In this document: positions 8,500 to 16,112 of the stretch, in pieces
Layout of the letters: every line of letters starts with the position of its first letter
Position numbering within the stretch: position 1 is the stretch's first letter
Assembly: GCA_020847045.1 (NCBI GenBank)
Contig: JADLCT010000041.1
Location: 1 to 43,671, forward strand
Source: Bryobacterales bacterium
GTDB taxonomy: Bacteria > Acidobacteriota > Terriglobia > Bryobacterales > Bryobacteraceae
DNA: 43,671 nucleotides
Reading direction: 5' to 3'
Notes under the pieces: model-generated
The model's database searches: none
What the model was told of the DNA's origin: nothing
Seen by the model: the letters and a program-made list of their open reading frames with translations, nothing else
Translations under genes and position numbers: made by a program

Positions 8500-9599
8500 G
8501 TCTTCTTAGTCTCCCCCTGGCTTACCGCCGCTTCCTTCGCACCGGCGGCGGCCTGACCCTGAAATACCAGCTCCATGCAGGTGCCGCTTTCGGAATTCAT
8601 GTTCAGTTCGGCCCCCATCTGTTCACTCAAAATGCGGACCAGGCGCAGGCCCAGCGAGCGGGCATTCCACAAATTCACGTTCTTGGGCAGGCCGACGCCG
8701 TTGTCCGACACGCGGAGACACAACCTGCCATCCTGCTGGCGGTCCAGCCGGACGGTGATCTCACCGTTGCGCCCCTGCGGGAAAGCATGCTTTAGACAGT
8801 TTGACAGCAATTCATTCAGGATCAAGCCTATGGGGACGGCCAGCGCCATCGGCATCCTCTCGCCGCCAAAATCCATTTCGAGCTTGACCCGGCTCAGGCT
8901 TACCCCATAGGAGCGGAACAGGTGCCCCACCAACTGCTCGGCGTACTCCTGGCAGTCGATTTTGCTTAGATCCTCCGACTGGTACAACTGCTCGTGGATC
9001 AGGGACATGGAATGAACACGATTCTGGCTTTCGCGGAAGGCGCGCCGGATCTCCTCGTCGGCCACCTGCCGCGACTGCAACCCGAGCAAGCTGGACACCA
9101 CCTGCAAGTTGTTCTTCACGCGGTGGTGGATCTCCTGGAGAAGCGCCTCCTTTTCCCGCAGCGACTGCTCAATCTTACGCTCCGCGTCTTTTCGCTTGGT
9201 GATATCACGCAGAATCACCATGTGCAGCAGTTCGCCGCCCTGCTCGGCCTTCGAGATGGATGCTTCGGCGGGAAACTCCGTGCCATCACGCCGCAGGCCG
9301 ACGATTTCGGCCCGGTCTCCCATCCGTTTGGAGGCCTCCGGCGAATCCTCGAACACCTTCACATGCGCCGTGTGCGCTCTCCGGAACGAAGACGGAATTA
9401 ATATGTTGATGGACCGGCCGAGCACCTCTTCCCGCTGGTAGCCAAACGTGTGTTCGGCGCCTGCGTTGAAATAAAGAACCCGCTGATCGCGTCCGATTGT
9501 AATGACAGCATCTTCGGCCAGGTCCAGGATCCGGGAGAGGAGTCCGGATTCGGTGGGAATCTGGTTCATGGCGATCACGTCCATCCGGCGAGGGTCCAT
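8496..9599 (-). CDS. PAS sensor histidine kinase (HisKA_2 type)
   Basis: This soluble kinase is about 367 residues from ATG 9599. A PAS domain (about 12-137: AVITIGRDQRVLYFNAGAEHTFGY) is followed by the HisKA_2 phosphoacceptor box EIHHRVKNNLQVVSSLLGLQ (His near 158/159). The HATPase domain has N-box LILNELLSNCLKHAF and G-box DNGVGLP. There is no membrane segment, so the signal is cytoplasmic, perhaps redox or a small ligand at PAS; no heme or flavin residue is diagnostic. It is the first gene of an operon with the sigma-54 activator. The start is uncertain among 9599, 9584 and 9569, all in frame. An upstream extension to 9719 would contain the promoter-like elements. Confidence 0.9.
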   Translation of the reverse strand: MDPRRMDVIAMNQIPTESGLLSRILDLAEDAVITIGRDQRVLYFNAGAEHTFGYQREEVLGRSINILIPSSFRRAHTAHVKVFEDSPEASKRMGDRAEIVGLRRDGTEFPAEASISKAEQGGELLHMVILRDITKRKDAERKIEQSLREKEALLQEIHHRVKNNLQVVSSLLGLQSRQVADEEIRRAFRESQNRVHSMSLIHEQLYQSEDLSKIDCQEYAEQLVGHLFRSYGVSLSRVKLEMDFGGERMPMALAVPIGLILNELLSNCLKHAFPQGRNGEITVRLDRQQDGRLCLRVSDNGVGLPKNVNLWNARSLGLRLVRILSEQMGAELNMNSESGTCMELVFQGQAAAGAKEAAVSQGETKKT

Positions 9600-9623
9600 G
9601 CGGGTGTGCCCACCCACGCTGTC

Positions 9624-9639
9624 CGCAATTCGCCATCCA
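9624..9639 (-). promoter_or_regulatory. Weaker sigma-54-like element before the kinase operon
   Basis: On the minus strand TGGATGGCGAATTGCG keeps GG-N10-GC spacing and the TTGC -12 box, but has A instead of C after TGG and G at the final W. The predicted start is near 9613, about 14 bases before ATG 9599. A competing sigma-70-like -10 (TATACT, 9683-9688, minus strand) lies upstream, so dual promoters or a false match are possible. Confidence 0.4.
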
Positions 9640-9838
9640 ATTGGGTGAAGATGCTCATATTCACGGCAATCTCTAGGGAGGAAGTATACCGAACTCGATT
9701 GTGCGCGGAGGATATACACTCAATTTTGGGTGTTCTCACTCGATGTTGTGTTCATGAGGCGCCCGGTTTTGCCGCTTTTCTGGCCGGTCCGCGCCATCTC
9801 GTTGCGTTTACAGCCGGGTCTTCAGGCTGCGCGGGAAG

Positions 9839-9854
9839 TGGCGTATGAATTGCT
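9839..9854 (+). promoter_or_regulatory. Putative sigma-54 promoter for the cNMP-binding gene
   Basis: TGGCGTATGAATTGCT matches TGGC and TTGCT with GG-N10-GC spacing, the same 3' half (GAATTGCT) as the element at 137. The predicted start is near 9865, about 36 bases before ATG 9901. Confidence 0.62.
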
Positions 9855-9900
9855 TTAGTGTCATTGAGGGGAGTGGGCTTATCTCCCGTTTTTGTTTGTA

Positions 9901-10374
9901 ATGCTTGTGTCCGATTCAGTCATACAACTCGCCGCCCATCAGCCCTTTTTCGCTGGCTTCGGGCCGGAACTGATCCAGAAGATTGCCACAGTTTCGGAGC
10001 CCGTGAGTTTTCGGGCTGGGACGCACATCTGGCGGCAGGGGGAGCAGCACGAACTCTGCTACCTGATTCTGAGCGGCCATCTGGCACTGGAGATCTATGT
10101 TCCACTGCACGGCCCGCTGGCCGTGGAGTCGGTCTCGGCAGGGGAGATGCTGGGCGGAGCGGGCATGGTGGCCTCGCACAACTGGAATTTCGACGCGCGC
10201 GCACTGACCGACGTGGAGGCCATCGCCATCAACTGCATCCGGCTTCGCGAGATGTCCGAAGATGACCATGAGCTTGGCTATCACGTCTACCGCAGGCTGG
10301 CGCATATTCTCGACGGACGTCTCACGACGGCGCGCCGCCGCCTGTTGGAGCACGTTTCGCCCCTGAAGGAATAG
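9901..10374 (+). CDS. Single-domain cyclic-nucleotide-binding protein
   Basis: This 157-residue cytoplasmic protein is essentially one cNMP-binding (Crp/Fnr N-terminal) beta-roll: FFAGFGPELIQKIATVSEPVSFRAGTHIWRQGEQHELCYLILSGHLALEI, then SVSAGEMLGGAGMV in the place of the phosphate-binding cassette. The C-terminal helices end at TARRRLLEHVSPLKE. No helix-turn-helix follows, so it is not a CRP-type transcription factor. The usual arginine of the cAMP cassette is not evident, so the ligand is uncertain. ATG 9901 is used; TTG 9892 is the alternative, and neither has a good ribosome-binding site. Single cNMP domains often act as partners of other proteins; the Pat-like enzyme nearby is a speculative partner. 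Confidence 0.85.
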   Translation: MLVSDSVIQLAAHQPFFAGFGPELIQKIATVSEPVSFRAGTHIWRQGEQHELCYLILSGHLALEIYVPLHGPLAVESVSAGEMLGGAGMVASHNWNFDARALTDVEAIAINCIRLREMSEDDHELGYHVYRRLAHILDGRLTTARRRLLEHVSPLKE

Positions 10375-10428
10375 CGCCGCCCGCCGGGTACCCTCCGGCC
10401 AGACATGCCGGCCCTGCCGGAGGCGCGA

Positions 10429-10434
10429 TATAAT
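10429..10434 (+). promoter_or_regulatory. TATAAT -10 element close to the start codon
   Basis: A perfect TATAAT lies 16 bases before ATG 10451, which has no ribosome-binding site. Initiation about 7 bases downstream would give a leader of roughly 10 bases. No good -35 is visible. Confidence 0.45.
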
Positions 10435-10450
10435 CGCTGCCACTCCCGCC

Positions 10451-13408
10451 ATGCCGCGTTGTCTGACCATCGCGCTTTCCGTTCTGGCCTTCCCGGCGGC
10501 CTGGGAACCGCTGGCCGCGCAGGTGCGCTTCAACCGCGACGTACGTCCCATACTGTCGGACCGCTGCTTTGCCTGCCATGGTCCGGACGCGAAGAACAAG
10601 AACATACCGCTGCGGCTGGACTCCTTCGAAGCCGCCACGGCTGTCCTGCGGGGAGGACGCCGGGCGATCGTGCCGGGCGACACGGCCGCAAGCCAGTTGA
10701 TCGCGCGCATTGTGTCCCCTGTCAAGGGACTGCGCATGCCGCCCGCCGCTTCGGGTCCACCTTTAAGCGCGGCCGAGGTGGAAACGCTGCGGCAGTGGGT
10801 GGCGCAAGGCGCTCAGTGGGAGAAGCACTGGGCTTACCTGCCGCCGGAGCGGCCTGCGCGGCCAAAGTCCGCCTGGGCCGCGCGTGAACGCAACGCGATC
10901 GACGCGTTTGTCTTCGCACGGCTGGAAAAAGCCGGTCTGGCTCCCTCACAAGAGGCCAGCCCCGCACGCCTGTTGCGGCGGCTCTCGCTTGACCTGACGG
11001 GCCTTCCACCCACTCCCGAAGAGTTGGACGCCTTCCTGGCTGATTCCGGCGAAGGCGCCTACACGCGGGCTGTGGACCGCATGCTCGACTCTCCCGCCCA
11101 TGCCGAGGTGCTGACCGCGCGCTGGCTCGACGCGGCCCGCTACGCGGACACCAACGGCTATCAGACCGACGGCGAACGGTCCATGTGGCGCTGGCGCGAC
11201 TGGGTGATCGGCGCGTTTGCACGCAACATGCCCTTCGACCAGTTCACCATCGAGCAACTCGCGGGCGACCAACTGCCCCACGCCACGCTGTCGCAGCGCA
11301 TTGCCACGGGCTTTCAGCGGAATCATCGCGGCAACGGCGAAGGCGGCATTGTGCCGGAAGAGTACCTGGCCGAGTACGCGGCCGACCGTGTCGAAACCAT
11401 GGCGACCGTCTGGCTGGGCTCGACCATCGGCTGCGCGCGGTGTCACGACCACAAGTACGACCCGTTCACGCAGAAGGAGTTTTACCAGCTATTTTCGTAT
11501 TTCTCGAACATTCCCGAGCGTGGCCGGTATTTCAAGTTCGGCAATACGCCACCGCTGACGCCGGCCCCCACGCCTGACGACGAAACCAAACTCGCCGCCG
11601 TGGAAGCCAGGCTGGCCAGCGCCGAACGGGAGTGGGCGCGCCTGCAACCGGCCGCGGCGGGCGCGCTTCCGCCGGCCTGGACGGCCACGCGGGACATCCT
11701 GTTTCACGCCCAGCCGCGTGAAACCTTCGATGGCTCGCGCTTGCTCGACGCCGGATCGAAACCGGCCCTGCTCGGTTATTTCGACCGGTTCACGATTACC
11801 GCGCGTTTCACCGCCGAATCGGCCAACGGCCCGATCATCACACGCGCCAAGCTGGAGCAGGAACCCACGGGCTGGGGCGTGGTGCTGCAGAATGGCAAGC
11901 TCCGCGTCTACTTCTCGTCGCGCTGGCTGGACGACGCGCTGCACGTCGAAACGTCCGAGCCGGTTTCGCTGCGCCAGCCTCATCACGTCGCGGTCAGCTA
12001 CGATGCTTCGCGGGTGGCCGCGGGCATTCTCATCTATGTGGATGGCAAACGGGTCCCGGTGAAGGTTCTGGTGGATGAGCTGAACCAGGAGTTCCGCGCC
12101 AAGGAACCCATCCGCATTGGGGGCGGCGGCGGCCCGGGAGATCCCGCCAAGGAATTTTTCAAGGGTACGATCGGCGAAGCCCGGCTTTATGGCCGCGTGC
12201 TCGATCCGGCCGAGATCTCCTGGCTCGCCAGTGGCGACCGCACGGCGGTTCCCCTCGAAGCCGCCTCGCCAGAACTCCGCCGCGCGTTCACCAATCTGTT
12301 CGACCTGCGCCAGGAGCGGGAACGGCTCATTCGCGGCTTCCCTACCGTGATGGTGATGGAGGACAACCCGGCGCCGCCCCGCGCCCATGTGCTGATGCGT
12401 GGCGCATACGACAAACCCGGCGAAGAGGTGACGCCCGCGCTGCCCGCCGCGCTCAGCACGGCGCCCGCGCCCACACGGCTGACGATGGCGCGCTGGCTGG
12501 TGTCGCGCCGGAATCCGCTGACCGCGCGCGTAATTGTGAACCGCTACTGGCAGATGATTTTTGGCGCCGGTCTGGTGAAGACCGTCGAGGATCTCGGCTC
12601 GCAGGGCGAATGGCCGAGCCATCCCGAGTTGCTGGACTGGCTGGCCGTGGAGTTCATGGATTCGGGTTGGAACGTCCGGCAGTTGCTGAAAACCATCGTC
12701 AGCAGCGCCACCTACCGCCAGAGCTCCCGCGCCACGCCGGAGCTGGTCAAGCGCGATCCGGAGAACCGGCTGCTTGCCCGTGGACCGCGCGCGCGGCTCT
12801 CCGCCGAGATGGTGCGCGACCAGGCGCTGGCCATCGCCGGTTTGTTGGACCGCCGCGTGGGCGGGCCCAGCGTGAAGCCCTATCAGCCGGAGGGGCTTTG
12901 GAAAGAGCTTTCCGGCATGGAATACGCGCAGGACCATGGCAGCAGCCTGTACCGCCGCTCGCTCTACACGTATTGGCGCCGCACGGCGCCGCCGCCTTCG
13001 ATGATGAACTTCGATGCTTCGGGGCGCGAGGTGTGCCTGGTGCGAGCCTCGCGGACGAACACGCCGCTGCAAGCTCTCAACCTGATGAACGACGTGCAGT
13101 TTCTGGAAGCCGGCCGGTTTCTGGCGCAGCGGATGATGCGGGAAGGCGGCGCGGATGCGGCGGCGCGGCTCCGTTACGGCTTCCGCCTGGCCACGGCGCG
13201 GTATCCCACTGAGACGGAGTTGGGCATCCTCACGCGCGCGCTGGCCCACCACCGTGACCGTTACGCTTCGGACACCACAGCCGCTGTGAAGCTGCTGGCG
13301 CAGGGCGAGGCAGCGCGCGACTCTTCGCTGCCGGTGGCCGAACACGCCGCCTACATGGCCGTCGCCAGCATGATCCTGAATCTCGACGAGGTCGTTACAA
13401 AGGAATAA
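10451..13408 (+). CDS. PSCyt1/DUF1549/LamG/DUF1553 secreted protein
   Basis: This 985-residue exported protein has a signal peptide to about residue 24 (ends PLAAQ). A Planctomycete-type cytochrome c domain follows, with heme site CFACH (39-43) and likely Met ligand in MPP (96-98). DUF1549 spans about 145-355 and holds a second CXXCH (CARCH, 328-332) in the family motif GCARCHDHKYDPF. A concanavalin/LamG-like domain (about 440-590) probably binds carbohydrate, and DUF1553 (about 650-930) closes the protein. Such proteins occur with DUF1501 proteins in Planctomycetes, Verrucomicrobia and Acidobacteria, and are often linked to polysaccharide use; the reaction is not established. A DUF1501 gene follows 6 bases later, so they form one operon. 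Confidence 0.95.
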   Translation: MPRCLTIALSVLAFPAAWEPLAAQVRFNRDVRPILSDRCFACHGPDAKNKNIPLRLDSFEAATAVLRGGRRAIVPGDTAASQLIARIVSPVKGLRMPPAASGPPLSAAEVETLRQWVAQGAQWEKHWAYLPPERPARPKSAWAARERNAIDAFVFARLEKAGLAPSQEASPARLLRRLSLDLTGLPPTPEELDAFLADSGEGAYTRAVDRMLDSPAHAEVLTARWLDAARYADTNGYQTDGERSMWRWRDWVIGAFARNMPFDQFTIEQLAGDQLPHATLSQRIATGFQRNHRGNGEGGIVPEEYLAEYAADRVETMATVWLGSTIGCARCHDHKYDPFTQKEFYQLFSYFSNIPERGRYFKFGNTPPLTPAPTPDDETKLAAVEARLASAEREWARLQPAAAGALPPAWTATRDILFHAQPRETFDGSRLLDAGSKPALLGYFDRFTITARFTAESANGPIITRAKLEQEPTGWGVVLQNGKLRVYFSSRWLDDALHVETSEPVSLRQPHHVAVSYDASRVAAGILIYVDGKRVPVKVLVDELNQEFRAKEPIRIGGGGGPGDPAKEFFKGTIGEARLYGRVLDPAEISWLASGDRTAVPLEAASPELRRAFTNLFDLRQERERLIRGFPTVMVMEDNPAPPRAHVLMRGAYDKPGEEVTPALPAALSTAPAPTRLTMARWLVSRRNPLTARVIVNRYWQMIFGAGLVKTVEDLGSQGEWPSHPELLDWLAVEFMDSGWNVRQLLKTIVSSATYRQSSRATPELVKRDPENRLLARGPRARLSAEMVRDQALAIAGLLDRRVGGPSVKPYQPEGLWKELSGMEYAQDHGSSLYRRSLYTYWRRTAPPPSMMNFDASGREVCLVRASRTNTPLQALNLMNDVQFLEAGRFLAQRMMREGGADAAARLRYGFRLATARYPTETELGILTRALAHHRDRYASDTTAAVKLLAQGEAARDSSLPVAEHAAYMAVASMILNLDEVVTKE

Positions 13409-13414
13409 CCGGCC

Positions 13415-14839
13415 ATGGATCCGATTCGCCGCCATCTGCACCACGCCAGCCGCCGCCAGTTCTTCTCGCGGACCGGCATGGCGTTGGGCTCGGCGGCGCT
13501 GGCCTCGCTGCTTGCCGAGGACTCCGGCGCTCCCGTTCCGCACTTCCCCGCCAAGGTGAAGCGCGTGATCTTCCTGTTCATGTCGGGCGGACCGTCGCAG
13601 ATTGAAACATTCGACTATAAGCCCAAGCTGGAAGAGTTGCGCACGGCGGAGCTGCCCGCCAGCATCCGCATGGGCCAGCGGCTGACCGGCATGACCGCAT
13701 CGCAGGCCAGCTTTCCCCTGGCGCCCTCCATCTTCCCGTTCGCGCGGCGCGGCCAGTGTGGCATGTGGGTAAGTGATTTGCTGCCGCACACGGCGGCCAT
13801 CGCCGACCGCATCTGTGTGATCAAGTCGATGCACACCGAGCAGATCAACCACGACCCCGCCGTGACCTTTTTCCAAACGGGCCACCAGATTGCCGGCCGG
13901 CCGAGCATCGGCTCCTGGCTGGCCTACGGGTTGGGTTCGGAGAACAAGGAACTGCCCGCTTTCATCGTGCTGATCTCGCAAGGCTCGGCCAGTTCCGGCG
14001 ACCAGCCGCTGGCCGACCGCCTGTGGGGCTCCGGCTTTCTGCCTACGCGGTATCAGGGCGTGAAGTTCCGCGCCGCCGCCGATCCCGTCCTCTACCTTTC
14101 CAATCCCGAGGGGCTCTCCGCGGCCGGCCGCCGCCGCTTTCTCGACGACTTGGCGCAGCTCAACGAAGAGCATTACGCCGACTTTGGCGATCCTGAAATC
14201 TCCACACGCGTCGCCCAGTATGAGATGGCTTACCGGATGCAGACCTCGGTGCCCGAACTCACCGATCTGTCCAAGGAGAGCGAGGCCACGCTGGCGCTGT
14301 ATGGCCCCGAGGTCCGCAAGCCGGGCTCCTTCGCGGCGAACTGTCTGCTGGCGCGGCGCATGGCCGAACGCGGCGTGCGGTTCATCCAACTTTTTCATCG
14401 CGGATGGGACCAGCACGTGAACCTGCCGGCCAACCACCCCAAACAATGCCACGACGTCGATCAGCCAGGCGCCGCGCTGGTTGCCGACCTCGCCGCGCGC
14501 GGACTGCTGGAGGACACCCTGGTCGTTTGGGGCGGAGAGTTTGGGCGAACGGCGTATTGCCAGGGCAAACTCACGGCCAGCGATTATGGCCGCGACCATC
14601 ATCCGCGCTGCTTCTCCGTGTGGATGGCCGGTGGCGGCGTCCGAGCCGGACTCACGCATGGCGAAACCGACGAGTTCAGCTACAACATCACCGAAAACCC
14701 CGTCGATGTGCATGATCTGCACGCCACCATCCTGCACCTGCTGGGGCTGGATCACACGCGGCTGACGTTCAAGTTCCAGGGCCGGCACTTCCGCCTCACC
14801 GACGTTTCCGGGCGCGTCGTGCGCGGCGTGCTGAGTTAA
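13415..14839 (+). CDS. DUF1501 family Tat-exported protein
   Basis: This 474-residue protein has a twin-arginine signal, [22 protein letters not shown] (about 14-36). The body belongs to the DUF1501 (alkaline-phosphatase/sulfatase-like fold) family: [75 protein letters not shown] and a C-terminal [20 protein letters not shown]. Conserved Asp/His/Glu residues in these motifs suggest metal binding as in that superfamily. It is the constant genomic partner of the DUF1549/DUF1553 protein just upstream. Its substrate is unknown; hydrolysis of sulfate or phosphate esters on polysaccharides is inference from the fold. Confidence 0.93.
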   Translation: MDPIRRHLHHASRRQFFSRTGMALGSAALASLLAEDSGAPVPHFPAKVKRVIFLFMSGGPSQIETFDYKPKLEELRTAELPASIRMGQRLTGMTASQASFPLAPSIFPFARRGQCGMWVSDLLPHTAAIADRICVIKSMHTEQINHDPAVTFFQTGHQIAGRPSIGSWLAYGLGSENKELPAFIVLISQGSASSGDQPLADRLWGSGFLPTRYQGVKFRAAADPVLYLSNPEGLSAAGRRRFLDDLAQLNEEHYADFGDPEISTRVAQYEMAYRMQTSVPELTDLSKESEATLALYGPEVRKPGSFAANCLLARRMAERGVRFIQLFHRGWDQHVNLPANHPKQCHDVDQPGAALVADLAARGLLEDTLVVWGGEFGRTAYCQGKLTASDYGRDHHPRCFSVWMAGGGVRAGLTHGETDEFSYNITENPVDVHDLHATILHLLGLDHTRLTFKFQGRHFRLTDVSGRVVRGVLS

Positions 14840-14844
14840 CCCGC

Positions 14845-16038
14845 CTACTCCAGGGCCGAGTACAACATCACTTTGAACTTCTTGCTCGGGCCCGGGACGA
14901 ACGGCGGGCGCTGCGCCATCCACACCGCGGCGAGATCGTTCTTGCGGTCCACCCAAAAGTAGGTACCCGCCGCGCCGCCCCACTCCCAGTTGCCTTCCGC
15001 TTGTACCACCTGGGATTCGACCTGGTTCACCAGCACGGCTCCGCCGATGCCGAAACCATGTCCGCCCCGGCCGTTGGGTCCGCCGGGCGGCATCACGGAA
15101 AGCGGCACATGATTACGGAACATGAAATCCACGGTGGAACGAGCCAACATGCGCCGGCCCGCGAGCGAGCCGCCGTTGACCAGCATTTTCAGGAATTGCA
15201 TATAGTCACCCGCGGTCGAGTACAGCCCGAAGCCGCCGCCAAAGTAGGTTGGCTCGCGCGAGGGATCGTCGGCGCGGCCCGGCTCGACCACGCCCGACTT
15301 GTTCAGCACATACGACTTCGACACCCGGTTCAGCTTCGCCTTCGGCACGAAGTAGGCGGTGTCCTTCATGCCCAGTGGAGTGAAGATGCGCTCGGCCAGA
15401 AACCGGTCATACCGCTGGCCGGACCAGATTTCCACCAGGCGTGCGACGATCTCCAACCCCTGGCCGTAGCGCCACGCATCGCCCGGTTGGTGCGAGAGCG
15501 GTACGGTGGCGAACCGCTTGGCTACCTCCTCCAGGTTCGGCGCTCCGCGAAGCACCTGCTTCTCCATATAGCCGCGCATGTTCACGAGCCCGGAGGTGTG
15601 CGTCAGCAGGTGATGAATGGTCAGAGGCCGCTTCAACTCCTCCACCTCGTCCTGCGGCCCGTCCTCCTTCCGCAGCACCTTCACGTGGGCGAACTCGGGG
15701 ATGTACATCGACACCGGGTCGTCCATCAGGAACTTCCCCTCTTCGTAGAGGATCATCGCCGCCACGCTGGTGATGGGCTTCGTCATGGAGAAGATGCGGA
15801 AGATCGCGCCGGCCGTCATCGGTTGTTTCGCTTCCAGGTCGCGGTAGCCGAACGATTCCGACAGCACCGTTTGTCCTTTCCGAGCCGCCATCACCTGAAT
15901 GCCGGCGAACTCCTTCTTGTCCACCATCTCCTGCAAACCGGCCTTCAACGTCTTCACACGCGCCGGAGACAGAACGGGAGGTGGTTGCGCCGCGGCCGTG
16001 ACGGCAATCAGGAGGGCACTCAAGGCGAGCTGTTTCAT
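14845..16038 (-). CDS. Secreted serine hydrolase (class C beta-lactamase-like)
   Basis: This 397-residue protein has a signal peptide (MKQLALSALLIAVTAAAQ). The catalytic SxxK motif is SMTK (84-87) and a likely second-motif tyrosine is Tyr191 (YGQ in place of the classical YxN). The third motif is HGF in GGHGFGIGG, a common replacement for KTG in esterase-like members. Family members are esterases, peptidases or transpeptidase-like enzymes rather than true beta-lactamases, and the substrate is unknown. The gene converges on the DUF1501 gene with 5 bases between stops. It starts 18 bases past the T-run of the TonB receptor terminator, with TAGCCT as a possible -10 just before ATG 16038. Confidence 0.92.
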   Translation of the reverse strand: MKQLALSALLIAVTAAAQPPPVLSPARVKTLKAGLQEMVDKKEFAGIQVMAARKGQTVLSESFGYRDLEAKQPMTAGAIFRIFSMTKPITSVAAMILYEEGKFLMDDPVSMYIPEFAHVKVLRKEDGPQDEVEELKRPLTIHHLLTHTSGLVNMRGYMEKQVLRGAPNLEEVAKRFATVPLSHQPGDAWRYGQGLEIVARLVEIWSGQRYDRFLAERIFTPLGMKDTAYFVPKAKLNRVSKSYVLNKSGVVEPGRADDPSREPTYFGGGFGLYSTAGDYMQFLKMLVNGGSLAGRRMLARSTVDFMFRNHVPLSVMPPGGPNGRGGHGFGIGGAVLVNQVESQVVQAEGNWEWGGAAGTYFWVDRKNDLAAVWMAQRPPFVPGPSKKFKVMLYSALE

Positions 16039-16055
16039 GATCGAGACAGGCTATC

Positions 16056-16089
16056 AAAAAAACGAAAGCTCCGAGCCGTAGCCCGGAGC
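16056..16089 (-). terminator. Intrinsic terminator of the TonB receptor gene
   Basis: On the minus strand a 9-bp stem (GCTCCGGGC with GCTCGGAGC, one G:T pair, TACG loop; 16068-16089) is followed by TTTCGTTTTTTT. It starts 23 bases after the receptor stop codon. This is the clearest classical terminator in the window. Confidence 0.88.
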
Positions 16090-16112
16090 CTCGTTCCGTT
16101 TCTGGCGGATGT

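Noticed and set aside
9901..10374. CRP/FNR transcription factor
   Set aside because: Only the cNMP-binding part is present; the protein ends before any helix-turn-helix.
11489..14983. A 1164-codon antisense reading frame opposite the PSCyt/DUF1553 and DUF1501 genes
   Set aside because: Its translation is His/Arg/Gly-rich with no domain, while both sense genes have clear family motifs. High GC at third positions keeps antisense frames open.
14845..16038. Beta-lactamase resistance gene
   Set aside because: SxxK is present, but the second motif is YGQ and the third is HGF, as in esterase-like relatives. This does not support an antibiotic-hydrolysing enzyme.
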